Assembly: GCA_963930645.1 (NCBI GenBank)
Contig: OZ005657.1
Span: forward strand, 54,090,653 to 54,154,652
DNA length: 64,000 nucleotides
Direction of reading: 5' to 3'
DNA from: Salticus scenicus
Lineage: Eukaryota > Arthropoda > Arachnida > Araneae > Salticidae
Shown here piece after piece: positions 8,641 to 19,920 of the stretch (position 1 is its first letter; each line of letters opens with the position of its first letter). The position numbers were made by a program, and so were the translations under genes. The notes beneath the pieces are model-generated. The model was not told the DNA's origin and ran no database searches. It saw only the letters and a list, made by a program, of their open reading frames with translations.

Positions 8641-10370
8641 ATCCACAGGCTGAATTATTACAGCACATGCGCAGAAATCTAAATGATATTCTAATAAATC
8701 GTTCTTTAGCAAACGAACTCAATCGAGTTTTATGTTGTTGTTGTTTAGTTCAGAGTTCAAAGGTGATTACAGATATGTTTTAATATGTTGCTATTATTAT
8801 TATTTTTTTTTTTCTGGGTTATATTGAATATTATAAGTAAGTAAACATCTTTATTGTTTGATATGAAATTAATTATTCTGAAGTTTACAACTTGCTTTAT
8901 TGTACTTCATGTGTTCTGTTCTTGTTAGATGTTAGACCGTGTGCACAAAAATAAGTTATTACTAAAGGTTTTTACAATCATTTTCGTGATTTATCGTGAG
9001 GACCGTAAACGTAGTGCTGTTTTAGTGTACGAAATAAGTATTTTTAAACAAAATTACCTGAAGTTCTGAAATTTTTAAATTCATTGAAAAAATTTCAATC
9101 GAAATTTAACATTTGTTTTACACAAAATTTAGCAAAAATTTTACGTTTGTTACTTATTAGTAGTTTACATCAACATTTAATTTAAAGGAAAATTTTTAGG
9201 AAAAAAAAAAAAAAAAAGCAGTATTTTTGGTTTTACATACCGATGTTATGTTTGCAGATATTTCTTTAAAATTTCGGTTTCTACCACAGAGGATAAAAAT
9301 TGTGATGTCATGTCTCCAGACCATCCTTGGTGAGTTCCAGACTGTTAGGGCAATGGAAAATTTTGAAATATTTTCTGTGTTGGTTAATTTTAATTTCAGT
9401 TATTCAAAGTTAGTACACTAGACCTTATTAGTAAATCACTTTTAATAATAATATGCTTCTAAATATTTAAAATAAATTATATTTTTAACATGCTGCAAAA
9501 TGTGCACTTAATGAAACTTTTGAGCTGATGTTGGCTTTTGTGCTCAACTTGTATCTAGATTTTACACCCTTGCTTTAGCTACCTACTAAAATGTAATTTT
9601 TCTTTCACAAGTATATTTAATAGATTAATTTTTCTTTTACAAGTATTTTATCATTAGCTCATTAATAATTTTGCATTATTACATGTGTCTACATCTGTAT
9701 CTTGGAATTTGTTGACTTTGTATGCATTCAAATAAGTTAAATGAGTTACATGAAAATAATTTCAAAGCATAATGCTCAAAATTTCTCCCTGGGAATTTAT
9801 AATAATCCTGTTGGATGCAGAGATAAAGCAAAATCACCAATTTAAATTATAAATGTATGAAATGATATTGTCAGTCTCATATTGTTTATGTGCCTATGTT
9901 ATGTTTATGGTTTGTTTAAAATATTACAAACACATTATTAAAAATATTTAATAGCTAGTTTAGCAAATTCCAGGAAAGTTAATATATATATATAAACTTT
10001 CCTCCCTTTAAGTGCAGTTTTTAATATAGTTAGATTATTTCCATGCATTGTCTGATTCTTTGACCAATTTTGCCTTTTTTCTACTACAGTGTTTAGGACA
10101 ACAAATTACAAAATTTAACTGAGTCACAAAAGTTTTAATTTTTTAATTATTACTCATTATATTCTTAATTTTTGTAGCTGTTGGTATCAGATTTTTCTGA
10201 ATGTAAACTTAGTAGTAAAGTGAGCCTGAAGAATACAAAGTTTTTAGTTTTTTACTTTCCAGACATGCATTTGTAAAGAAAGTGCTGTATTCATGTCAAA
10301 AATCAAGCTTTGAGATTTTGGTGTTTCTGTATGTTTTGAGGTTACCTTAGTTCATTTCTGCTACTTTTAA
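8641..10370. other. AT-rich interior of the 7.77 kb element
   Basis: No gene recognised. A small hairpin, AGGAAAGTT paired with AACTTTCCT around a TA repeat, lies at 9972-10005. A 15-A run is near 9200. The short frame at 9227-9421 has no recognisable motif. Confidence 0.55.
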
Positions 10371-10810
10371 AACAATTATGCATGTGAGTGAATGTGATAG
10401 CGCCTAAATGCTTGGTTCAAATGAGCTGAAAGTTGGTATGTATGTTATAAATGACCATAGTCATTAGTCATATAAGTGACCAAATTTATACACGTTATAG
10501 GTCACAGCTTCACAAGCTGTGTAAATTTTGGTAAATCTATCCCTTATTTTTTTTTTTTTTTTTACAAAGACAAAAAAATATTCATTATCCCTTATGGCCT
10601 ACAGGGGCCCAAGTTTTTAAAATGCAATAACGTCTAAAAGCCTTATTTGATTGAGCTGCAAATTAATACACATATTATTGGTTACTATTGCACAAATTGT
10701 GTGGATTTCAGTGAATCTAGATTTTATAGATTTTTACAGGGACACACCAAAAAGTTCTTTATTATTATGATCTGTGGACTCAAATTATTAGAAGTGCAAT
10801 AGCGTAAAAT
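10370..10810 (-). repeat. Diverged copies of the 180-bp repeat family, inverted
   Basis: On the minus strand this reads as about 2.5 units of the repeat seen at 32830-33500, with the same landmarks in order: a TTTAGACG word, a 'taggccataa' word, then 'tgtccctgtaaa'. The family is thus shared by this element and the 7 kb hAT-like element at 30086. Confidence 0.7.
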
Positions 10811-10869
10811 TAAACAATGGAGAAAAATACTCATATATCCTATTGTAATCCCTATTATACAAGGTTGTT

Positions 10870-11449
10870 GATTTTTTTAAAAAAAATCAATTCTTTTTAT
10901 TTAAATCAAGATTTATTTGAATTTAATGATTTTTTTAAACTATTCAACCAAGCTCCTCGCATATTATTTAAATCCAATTACTAAACAATTTTACTTTCTC
11001 CAGTTTGTGGTAAAAGTATTTATTTTAATCACTCATTATTTATGGGGAGTTTTTTTTCTTCTTTTATCTTAGGTTCTGATTGTATCAGTGACTAAATGAT
11101 TGTTGTTTGGTACTTGTGTGTTTTGATTGCTCCACATTACCAGATGACAGTCATTTAGTTTTTCTTCTGCGGCAACATATGAACTGAATTGACTATGAAT
11201 ATAGTGCCTAGGAAGTACCTTTTTTTTAGACTTAGCCTTTTGAAGTGATGGAGCCTAATGGGTGGGGCATTTCAGTTTGTGACTGTGTGAGATAATTGGC
11301 CTTAACATGAATACAGTATGCCCTGTAGTAGAAAATAAGAATGTGCAATGTGGAGCTGAAAGAGGAAAAGGTAAGAATATATTGTTATATAAAATGTTTT
11401 TTTAATAAAGTCGTTTTATAATTTTTTAATAATCCTATAAAGAATATTA

Positions 11450-11485
<36 letters not shown>

Positions 11486-12105
11486 AATACTAGTTAATGT
11501 TTATTAAATAAATTTATTAAGTATTTTATAAAAGAAATAATGCGTGTGTTTATGAATTTTTAGTCAATTAATCTTCTAGAATAACGTTTCCCCCCCCTCC
11601 TTGTGGAAGAGGGGGGCAAAATTTGTAAAATCGCTTCTTAGTAGATGTCTATGTCACAGGAAGAATGTTTTCTCCCAATTCCATGCTTCTAGGTCCAAGG
11701 GTTTCGGCTTGGCGATGATGAATTACTCACTCATTCAGGACAAACGATTTTATATGTATATAGATTTAACAAATTAAAATTTATGAATATTTTTTAAAAT
11801 GTTCTTCAGTCACTCAAATAAATACTAATCCGCGATTGTAATGAAATGCTCGCCCTCTGGTGGGCTAAGGTGAAATTATCACACCGCTGCATATCCTCAT
11901 ATTATGCAATCGACTTTCCATGATGAAATGGCGGAGAAAGAATAATAATTACACGTGGCTGTTATATTTACTAACAACTGCAGTGTTCAGAGAGCGCCAT
12001 CTATCGATCATTACAAACGCGGATTGCAAGATATGCTCTTGTCAGATATATATCTATAAAATAATTACAAGAAAAAAAGGATTTTTTATATACCATGTTT
12101 TTTTT
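10870..12105. other. AT-rich interior, poly-T tract, CTCF-like core
   Basis: No gene recognised. It contains a poly-T of about 29 bases (11452-11480). GCCCTCTGGTGG at 11852-11863 is the reverse complement of a consensus CTCF core; this may be chance. Confidence 0.45.
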
Positions 12106-13830
12106 TTTTTTTTTCTGTTGAATCATATAAATCCTACCAAAGGCAGCAGGGACCCGAAGTAATTTGGCTAAAAGTATTAAAAAATGCATTGTCACCGTAT
12201 TCTAAACTATTCTGAAAATTTCAAATGTCTAGCTAGTCGGGAAATTACATGATTGTTGAATCATATAAATAATACTAAAGGCAGCGGGGACCCGAAACAA
12301 TTGACTAAAAGTATTTAAAAAATGCATTGTTATCGTGTTTTGAGCTTTCTAAACGTTTCAAATTCTAGCAAGTCGAGAAGTTAGTTAAATAATGTTTTGT
12401 GAATCATATAAATGCTACCGAAGGCAGCAAGAACCCAAAATAGTTGGCTAAAAGTATTTTAAAAAATGCATTGTTACCATGTTCTGAAACTTTCAAATCT
12501 CTAGCTAATCAGGAAGTTAGTTAAATAGTTATTTTGTTGAATCATATAAACGCTGCCGACGGCAGCGGGGACCCGAAACAGTAGGCAAAAAGTATTAAAA
12601 AAATGCATTGTCACCGTATTCTGAACTCTTCTGAAAGTTTCAAATGTCTAGCTACTCGGAAAGCTATTTAAAAAATATAACTTTGAACACTTAATAAAAT
12701 TAAATTAAAATGGAATACTTTATACATAATTAATAAATATAATAAACCTTAAAACATACTTCATGCTTGGCCGTGAATATTTTCGGTTGGGTGCCCAGCT
12801 CTTTTCAAATGACTACATCTGTGCCGGATTTCTCAGAATGGTGGTCTTTTATAGTTGATTTCATTATTTCTCAGAATGGTAGTCTTTTATAGTTGATTTC
12901 ATCATTTCTCACAATGGTAGTCTTTTATAGTCGATTTCACAATTCTGAGAAATCCGGCACAGATGAAGTCGTTTGAAAAGAGCTGGGCGCCCAGCCGAAA
13001 ATATTCTCGGCCAAGCATGAAGAATGTTTTAAGGCTTATTATATTTATTAATTATATAACGTAGAATTTTATAAACGCTGCCGAAGGCAACGGCGACCCG
13101 AAACAGTAGGCTAAAAGTACTAAAAAAATGCATTGTCAACATGTTCTAAACTCTTCTGAAAGTTTCAAATGTCTAGCTAATCAAAAAGTTATTTAAATAA
13201 ATTTTGTGTTGAATCATATAAATGCTGCCGAAGGCACCAGGGACCCGAAAATGTTGGCTAAAAGTGCGGAAAAAAATGCATTGTTATCATGTTTTGAGCT
13301 TCTCTACAACTTTCAAATGTCTAGCTAATCGGGAGGATGTCTAGCTAATCGAGCTAAATAAATTTTCTGTTGAATCATATAAACGCTGCCGAAGGCAGCA
13401 GGGACCCGAAAAGTTGGCTAAAAATGGTTAAAAAAAAATGCATTTTTATCATGTTTTGAGCCTTTCTACAAGTTTCAAATGTCTGGCTAATCGGGAGGTT
13501 ATTGAAATAAATTTTCTGTTGAATCATATAAATGCTGCCAAAGGCAGCAGAGACCTGAAAATGTTGCCCAAAAATAGTAAAAAAATGCATTGTCACTATG
13601 TTCTGAACTCTTCTAAAAGTTTCAAATGTCTAGCTAATCAGGAAGTTATTTAAATAAATTTTCTGTTGAATCATATAAACGCTGCCAATGGACCCAAAGC
13701 AGTTGGCTAAAAGTATTAAAAAAATGCATTGTCACATTGTACTGAATTCTCCTGAAAGTTTTAAATGTCTAGCTAGTCGGGAAGTTAGTTAGTAAGGACC
13801 CGAAAATGTAGGCTAAAAATGGTTAAAAAA
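12106..13830. repeat. Tandem array of about 140-150 bp units
   Basis: Units start with 'gttgaatcatataaa' near 12118, 12255, 12395, 12535, 13205, 13370, 13518 and 13663. Each continues with a GCTGCCGAAGGCAGC-like palindrome, 'gggacccgaaa', 'aaaatgcattgtcac' and 'tcaaatgtctagcta'. Units are diverged and differ in length. The array is split by a fold-back element at 12721-13059. Frames within it are repeat artefacts. Confidence 0.9.
12721..13059. mobile_element. Fold-back MITE-like insertion in the 145-bp array
   Basis: Terminal inverted repeats of about 110 bp carry the words CATGCTTGGCC and TGTGCCGGATTTCTCAGAAT. Between them are about three direct copies of a 38-40 bp unit containing 'gtcttttatagttgattt'. 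Array sequence continues on both sides, so this is an insertion. Target duplication not resolved. Confidence 0.8.
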
Positions 13831-14011
13831 AAAAAACAGTTGCACTTCGGGAGTGCCGACAGAAGTGAAAACGTGAACAATTACGTGTGTATTTCTTGAA
13901 TCGTCAGGAAATATTTTATTGTGTAGGAAATACTTTTAAATGAAGTGTTTTTTTATTCATTAATATATATACTACTACTACAAAAATTATATTACAATTT
14001 TATTTAATGCG

Positions 14012-15272
14012 CTAACTGCAATAGAGACAGCGTCCGGAGATGAGAGAAGTGGTGTAGAGTCGCACTAGATTGTAAAAACGTGAGAAAAATGGCGGCTTTG
14101 GCCTTTATCACGGCTTTGTGAGGTCTAACTGCAACGTTTCCGGCTGCAATCTTTAAGAGACAGTGTCCGGGGATGAGAGAAGTAGTGTAGAGCCGCACCA
14201 GATTGTAAAAACATGAGAAAAGGGCGGCTTTGGCCCGTATCACGGTTTTGTAAAGGTCTAACTGCAACGTTTCCGGCTGCAATCTCTAAGAGACAGTGTC
14301 CGGGGATGAGAGAAGTCGTGTAGAGCCGCACCAGATTGTAAAAACGTGAGAAAAATGGCGGCTTTGGCCTTTATCACGGTTTTGTGAGGTCTAACTGCAA
14401 CGTTTCCGGCTGCAATCTTTAAGAGACAGTGTCCGGGGATGAGAGAAGTCGTGTAGAGCCGCACCAGATTGTAAAAACATGAGAAAAAGGGCGGCTTTGG
14501 CCCTTATCACGGTTTTGTAAAGGTCTAACTGCAACGTTTCCGGCTGCAATCTCTAAGAGACAGTGTCCGGGGATGAGAGAAGTCGTGTAGAGCCGCACCA
14601 GATTGTAAAAACGTGAGAAAAGGGCGGCTTTGGCCCTTATCGCGGTTTTGTAAAGGTCTAACTGCAACGTTTCCGGCTGCAATCTCTAAGAGACAGTGTC
14701 CGGAGATGAGAGAAGTCGTGTAGAGCCGCACCAGATTGTAAAAACGTGAGAAAAATGGCGGCTTTGGCCTTTATGGCGGTTCTGTGACGTCTAACTGCAA
14801 CGTTTCCGGCTGCAGTCTTTAAGAGACAGTTTCCGGAGATGAGAGAAGTCGTGTAGAGCCGCACCAGATTGTAAAAACGTGAGAAAAATGGCGGATTTGG
14901 CCTTTATCACGGTTTTGTGAGGTCTAACTGCAACGTTTCCGGCTGCAATATTTAAGAGACAGTGTCCGGGGATGAGAGAAGTCGTGTAGAGCCGCACCAG
15001 ATTGTAAAAACATGAGAAAAAGGGCGGCTTTGGCCCTTATCACGGTTTTGTAAAGGTCTAACTGCAACGTTTCCGGCTGCAATCTCTAAGAGACAGTGTC
15101 CGGGGATGAGAGAAGTCGTGTAGAGCCGCACCAGATTGTAAAAACGTGAGAAAAATGGCGGATTTGGCCTTTATCACGGTTTTGTGAGGTCTAACTGCAA
15201 CGTTTCCGGCTGCAATCTTTAAGAGACAGTGTCCAGGGATGAGAGAAGACGTGTAGAGCCGCACCAGATTTT
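14012..15272. repeat. Tandem array of 133-bp units, about 9.5 copies
   Basis: Repeats of 'aactgcaacgtttccggc' recur every 133 bp from about 14127 to 15187, with a truncated unit at the left end. Units fall into two variants: one has 'aaaaatggcggctttggcct' with 'tttgtgagg', the other 'aaagggcggctttggccc' with 'tttgtaaagg'. Order is A B A B B A A B A. The 68-92 aa minus-strand frames here recur with the unit and are probably not genes. GC content is higher than the surroundings. Confidence 0.93.
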
Positions 15273-15531
15273 AAAACAATATACAGTATATAATTATTAA
15301 CACTTCACATTAGCAAGTTAATTGTATGATACATTATTTGTATCATACAAGGATGGAAAGCGTTTGCTGACGATGACGCGGATTCAATGATTTTTGTTCA
15401 CCCAAATGTTTTCACTTCAAATGGAAAAAGTTTGTAAAAATCGATTGCAAGATTTGTACTGGACACACAAACAAACAAACAAGAATCGAATTTAATAGAA
15501 ACATGATAATAAGTACTGATAATGACACAGG

Positions 15532-15985
15532 TCTACAAAAATGATGTTGAAAAAGTTTTATTTAATAATTTTAGCTGATCTTTATATTTTTTGGCGAGTT
15601 GAAACCAAAAATGCAGCCAGTTTTTCTCTGTCACATATAGATTTTTGTCAATACAAGGTGTTTAGTGACATAATGTCTTACATATACCATCATAACAATA
15701 GGTTGGTTGATAGCGTTTTGTGTCGCACTAGTGCTGCACAATAACAACAATAGGTACTCATGACTAATTAATCATGGAAACATACTATAAAACTTACCAT
15801 TACAGTAGTAGAGGAGTAATGAAAGAAATTATATAGGTAGGCATCCTGTATTAACAAAAATCTATATGTGATAGTGATAGAGAAAAACTGGCTTCATTTT
15901 TGGTTTCAACTCGCCAAAAAACATAAAGATCAGCTAAAATTATTAAATCAAAATTTTAATGTAGACCTGTGTCATAATATCCTGA
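15532..15985. mobile_element. Fold-back element with about 130-bp arms
   Basis: Left arm about 15532-15660, right arm about 15850-15985 inverted. Shared words include 'ggcgagttgaaaccaaaaatg' shortened here to GGCGAGTTGAAACC, 'agctgatctttat' and 'gacacaggtctac'. The spacer holds 'gtgtcgcactagtgc', a word found in several dispersed repeats near 53930-56160. Confidence 0.8.
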
Positions 15986-16255
15986 AAGCATCCTGTAACT
16001 ATCTCAAAAAGACATCCGGAGGACGCGCAGCGATATATTTTTCTACTTGTCACTGGATCTCCTCTGAATAACAACTCCATCCTGAAATTATCAGATAAAA
16101 GACATCCGAAGGACATGCAGTGGTGTCACCTTCTGGAAACCACTGAACATCCACCGGTTGGTGACAGGATATTTCACAGCATCCAGCGGATAAGGTATTA
16201 TCCTGCATGTGATAGTCTCCGGATGATCGCTGGATGTAATTTGGTTGTATGGGTT

Positions 16256-16522
16256 GATTGTAATATTGAAGCCCAGAGTGTCAAATTTAAGAAAAGGCCT
16301 GTTTTTACTTGCTGGCGATGTGGAAAAAAGGGTCATATTAGTAAAGATTGTCGGGTAAAGTTAAGTAATGATAAATCTGCTAGGGATAATACATTTAAAG
16401 GTAATTTTGTAAAAAAAGGTGACTCCGTTCAACAGCCAAAACGTGATAAAACTCCCCCCCCCCCCCCCCCCGTAAAAATAAAGGTTTTAAAGCTCAGAAT
16501 TATATTGCTGAAGCTAATTTAA
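16256..16522 (+). pseudogene. gag: Copia Gag, C-terminal part with CCHC knuckle
   Basis: The gag frame resumes here after the 7.77 kb insertion. A CCHC zinc knuckle (CWRCGKKGHISKDC) is encoded at 16310-16351, followed by a basic, Lys-rich linker. The linker ends in a run of 18 C (16454-16471, read as prolines). Beyond the tract this frame ends at 16522, whereas the protease-integrase frame continues in another phase. Copia-family elements usually encode Gag-Pol in one frame, so slippage in the C tract is the simplest cause. Confidence 0.88.
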
Positions 16523-18354
16523 GTGGTTTTAATAGAGAGGGCAGCTGGGCTTTTGACACCGCCGCCTCTCACCACTTCTGCAAAAATAGATCTGCTTTTT
16601 GTAACTTCACCGAAATTTCTGGTGATGAGTTGCACGTGGCTGTTGACGGTGTTACTTTCCCCATTACTGGAAAAGGGGAAGTTGAATTAGATTTTAATGG
16701 TGTTATTATAAAACTTTGGAATGTCCTTTTTTCACCAAATTTAAGAAAAAATTTGTTGAGCGGTTCTAGATTCGACCAGGGTGGTGCTAAATTTACTGGA
16801 AAGGCTGGTAAACTAAATGTGGTCGATAAATATGGCAAGTTTCTTTTTTCTGCTAAGCTCTATGACGGGATTTATTATACTTTTCCAAAAATCATAAGAA
16901 ATAATCATAATGTTAAAATGAATGGGGGGCAGAATTCCAAAACTAATGTTGATCTAAATTTTAATGCTGAAATTTCAGCTTCACCAGTAATTAAAACTGC
17001 CAATATTAAAGATATAGATACATGGCACTTGCATTTTGATCACATTAGTCCTGATTTAATTTATAATACTATTCGTAATTCTGCAGTTAAAGGTCTTCCT
17101 CATTTAAAATCTGTTGATAATTTTTTTTGTGATCCCTGTCATTTGAGTAAGCAAAATTGTGTCTCTTTCAAGCCTCTTAGTTCTTCTTCATCTAAAAAGC
17201 CATTAGATAGAATTTTCCTTGATACTTGGGGTCCTGTTAAAATTTCTGGAAAGAAGGGTGAACGTTTTTTTGTGTCTATTATAGACGATTTTTCAGGTAA
17301 AACTTCTGTTTATCCTCTCCAGGAGAAATCTATGTGTTTCGAAGTCTTTAAAAGACACGTTCTACGAGCAGAAAGATTTCTAGGGACCAAGTTGAAAGCT
17401 TTGAGAACGGATAATGGCAGAGAGTTTGAGAATGAACTGTTTAAGGCTTTTTGTAGAGAAAATGGAGTAAAACATGAGTTGACTAATGCCTATACACCAG
17501 AGGAAAACGGGGTTTGTGAAAGATTTAACCAGACAATAATGAATTGTGTTCGGGCAATGCTTAAATCTAGTGGCTTGTCTGACGATTTTTGGCCTGAAGC
17601 ATGTATGCATTTTACATATACATGGAACAGGATTTGTCATGGTAAAAATTCTAAAACACCTATTGAACTCTATTCTGGTAATAAGCCTTCAGTAAGACAT
17701 TTAAGGCCATTTGGCACTTTAGCTTATGTCGGGGTTCCTAAGGTCAGGCGCAAGAACAAGTTAGATGCTAAGTCCAAACGTGGTGTCCTTGTTGGATATG
17801 CCTTACGTACCCGTGGATACAGGATCTGGTTGGAAGAGGACAAGAAGGTTGTTGAGACGATAAATGTTTCTTTTGTTGAGAGCAGTGATGTGTCACGCAG
17901 TGGAGCGGTGATGGGCGACTCTTCTTTTGAGTTGGTGCTTGTCCCAGAGGAGCAGCCATGGACCGTTGACCGGTGTCATACTGATCCGGAGCCTGGACCC
18001 TCTGGTGTCTTGCCCAGCGAGACTGAAGATGTTGTCCCAACCGTCCTCCCTGCCACTCCTGCTTCTCCTATCACTCCAGTTTCTCCTCAAGCTTCGTCTC
18101 CCAGCTGGAAGACTAATCCGGTCTGGTACAGAAAGGTTGTGCCTAGGCCTAAGGGAAAGAAGATCGACATTTACTATTACCCTGACGGTGAAGGCAAGAG
18201 GTCATGTCAACGCACTCCAAAGGAAGTCGAGAAATTTTGTAATGATAATGGTTTAATTTTTAATTCTAATGATTTTGATTTTTCTAAATTTAATACGTTT
18301 TCTGGTGTTGTTAATCCTAGCGTTATACCTTCCGCGTCCAGCACAACTAGCTGA
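16471..18354 (+). CDS. pol: Copia Pol part 1: protease and integrase
   Basis: Open from the poly-C tract to TGA at 18352-18354; the first in-frame start-like codon is well inside, so it is read as part of Gag-Pol. The protease motif FDTAAS lies near 16550. The GAG-pre-integrase zinc domain follows (WHLHFDHIS, CDPCHLSK, about 17020-17150). The integrase core has D at 17221, D at 17410 (TDNGREF) and E at 17518 (NGVCER), with 35 residues between the last two, as expected for DDx35E. A C-terminal Pro/Ser-rich linker precedes the stop. The RT follows in the same frame after this one stop codon. Confidence 0.92.
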   Translation, partial: RKNKGFKAQNYIAEANLSGFNREGSWAFDTAASHHFCKNRSAFCNFTEISGDELHVAVDGVTFPITGKGEVELDFNGVIIKLWNVLFSPNLRKNLLSGSRFDQGGAKFTGKAGKLNVVDKYGKFLFSAKLYDGIYYTFPKIIRNNHNVKMNGGQNSKTNVDLNFNAEISASPVIKTANIKDIDTWHLHFDHISPDLIYNTIRNSAVKGLPHLKSVDNFFCDPCHLSKQNCVSFKPLSSSSSKKPLDRIFLDTWGPVKISGKKGERFFVSIIDDFSGKTSVYPLQEKSMCFEVFKRHVLRAERFLGTKLKALRTDNGREFENELFKAFCRENGVKHELTNAYTPEENGVCERFNQTIMNCVRAMLKSSGLSDDFWPEACMHFTYTWNRICHGKNSKTPIELYSGNKPSVRHLRPFGTLAYVGVPKVRRKNKLDAKSKRGVLVGYALRTRGYRIWLEEDKKVVETINVSFVESSDVSRSGAVMGDSSFELVLVPEEQPWTVDRCHTDPEPGPSGVLPSETEDVVPTVLPATPASPITPVSPQASSPSWKTNPVWYRKVVPRPKGKKIDIYYYPDGEGKRSCQRTPKEVEKFCNDNGLIFNSNDFDFSKFNTFSGVVNPSVIPSASSTTS

Positions 18355-18358
18355 CTAG
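18352..18358 (+). promoter_or_regulatory. UGA-CUAG: in-frame stop with readthrough context
   Basis: A single TGA separates integrase from RT in one otherwise continuous frame. The next bases are CTAG, giving UGA CUA G, a context known for efficient stop-codon readthrough in animals and some RNA viruses. It could equally be a recent point mutation, for example CGA to TGA. Confidence 0.5.
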
Positions 18359-19920
18359 ATGTGGTGGTCCCGCGAACGTATAAACAGGCTCAAAAATCTA
18401 AACAGTTTGATAAGTGGCATGAGGCTATGCTTGAAGAATTGAATTGTATGACTACTAGAGGTGTTTGGCATCTTGTGAAACTTCCTGTGAATAAATCTGT
18501 GTTAGGAAACCGCTGGGTTTATACAGTCAAGCATGACGAGTCTGGTACCATAGTTAGGTATAAGGCAAGGTTGGTCGCGCAAGGTTTCAACCAGGTCCAG
18601 GGAGAATCATATGATGAAACATTCTCACCTGTCATAAATTTTTCTGTTGTAAGGTTTTTCTTTTCTTTGCTGGTCTCATACTGCAGGTGGTTTAACGTAC
18701 AATGTGACGTAAAATGCGCTTACTTATACGCGCCTCTAAACGAGGAAATTTACATGAATCAACCAACTGGATTTGCTGAAAAAGGCAAAGAAGATTGGGT
18801 GTGTAAATTGGACAGAGCATTGTACGGGCTGCATCAATCTGGTAGGTTATGGTTTTATGAGTTAAATAAAGTATTATTGGAACTTGGTTTTAATAAATTT
18901 GAAAATTGTAATTGTGCATATTCATATTCTGATTTTTCCGTTTTATTGGTTTATGTAGATGACATAGTTATTTTTTCCAGGACTGAATCGCAGGCAAATA
19001 ACATTTTAGACCTTTTACAGTCTAAATTTGACTTAAAAATTTTGGGTACCACTCGTAAGCTTTTAGGTGTGGAATTCGAGCACACGGATACTGGGGTTTT
19101 GATCCATCAAGGTCAATATATTGCCGAAGTTAATGAGAGGTTTCAAAACCATCGGATACCTGTCTTTTCCTTGCCTATAGTTAAAGGTGTACAATTTTCT
19201 AAGAGTGATTGTCCAGTTGTTCAGTCTGATGTTGAAGAAGCATCTCATTTACCTTACAGGAATCTTTTAGGTTGTATTTCTTTTTTAGCAAACCGTACAA
19301 GACCTGATATTGCATATGCCACAAATATATTTTCTCAGTTCCAACAAAATCCTGGTTTTAAACATTGGCAAGGCTTACTTAAACTTTTAGGTTACATTAA
19401 ATATACCAGTCATTATAAACTCTATCTCAATTGCACAGATATTAAAATAATTTCTTACTCTGACGCCGACTTCGCCACTAATAGAGACGATTACGTTTCT
19501 ATGGGGGGTCAGTTGGTATTGTTGGACCGTGCTGCCGTTTCGTGGTGCACAAATAAACAAAAAGGTGTCACTATATCAACTATGGAATCAGAGTTTATTT
19601 CTATGTGTGATTGTGTAAGGGAGCAGGATTGGTTTTATAATATTTTATGTGAGTGCTCCAATTTAAAACTTATAAATAATAACTTTGATATACCTACTTT
19701 ATATGCAGATAATCAGGCAGCCATTCGTTTTACTAAATCCAGAATAGAAAACTTCCATACTCGACACGTAAATATAAAATTGTTTTTTATTAGAGACTGG
19801 TTTGACGAGGGAAAGTTTAACCTTGAATATATAAATTCTAAATTAAATCTTGCCGACCCGTTTACCAAGCCTATGACTAAAGGTGACTTATTAAAATTTA
19901 TAAAATTAATTTTTCTTTAA
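18355..19920 (+). CDS. pol: Copia Pol part 2: reverse transcriptase and RNase H
   Basis: In frame with the integrase segment. The RT_Ty1-type domain starts with 'KWHEAMLEELNCM' (about residue 18 of this part) and has LGNRWVYTVK, ARLVAQGF, DVKCAYLYAPL and the catalytic YVDD at 18952-18963. RNase H follows with YSDADFA, STMESEF and YADNQAA, ending in the typical TRHVNIKLFFIRDW and NLADPFTKP motifs. The frame is intact to 19920. The tract to 20447 is the 3' untranslated region. This product copies element RNA to cDNA in the particle. Confidence 0.93.
   Translation, partial: LDVVVPRTYKQAQKSKQFDKWHEAMLEELNCMTTRGVWHLVKLPVNKSVLGNRWVYTVKHDESGTIVRYKARLVAQGFNQVQGESYDETFSPVINFSVVRFFFSLLVSYCRWFNVQCDVKCAYLYAPLNEEIYMNQPTGFAEKGKEDWVCKLDRALYGLHQSGRLWFYELNKVLLELGFNKFENCNCAYSYSDFSVLLVYVDDIVIFSRTESQANNILDLLQSKFDLKILGTTRKLLGVEFEHTDTGVLIHQGQYIAEVNERFQNHRIPVFSLPIVKGVQFSKSDCPVVQSDVEEASHLPYRNLLGCISFLANRTRPDIAYATNIFSQFQQNPGFKHWQGLLKLLGYIKYTSHYKLYLNCTDIKIISYSDADFATNRDDYVSMGGQLVLLDRAAVSWCTNKQKGVTISTMESEFISMCDCVREQDWFYNILCECSNLKLINNNFDIPTLYADNQAAIRFTKSRIENFHTRHVNIKLFFIRDWFDEGKFNLEYINSKLNLADPFTKPMTKGDLLKFIKLIFL

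Larger units (their letters stand above)
8481..16253. mobile_element. 7.77 kb DNA-transposon-like insertion of unknown class in copia gag
   Basis: Both ends begin CCCATACAACCAAA (8481-8494 and, inverted, 16240-16253), a perfect 14-bp terminal inverted repeat. The flanks share TT (8479-8480 and 16254-16255). Removing the insertion and one TT restores the gag frame exactly, which fixes the borders. Subterminal GGATGTCC/ACATCC words recur at both ends, including a direct repeat at 16008-16030 and 16098-16120. No transposase frame is visible. It is therefore non-autonomous, filled with AT-rich DNA, two tandem arrays and fold-back elements. Neither a TT duplication nor these termini match a superfamily I can name with confidence. 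Confidence 0.82.

Noticed and set aside
14004..15264. Series of 68-92 aa minus-strand frames with similar sequence, looking like a repeated peptide gene
   Set aside because: They recur exactly with the 133-bp DNA unit, start at repeat-borne ATGs and show no codon-level constraint; 133 is not a multiple of three.
14012..15272. CRISPR-like array
   Set aside because: Repeats are 133 bp with no unique spacers, in clearly eukaryotic transposon DNA.
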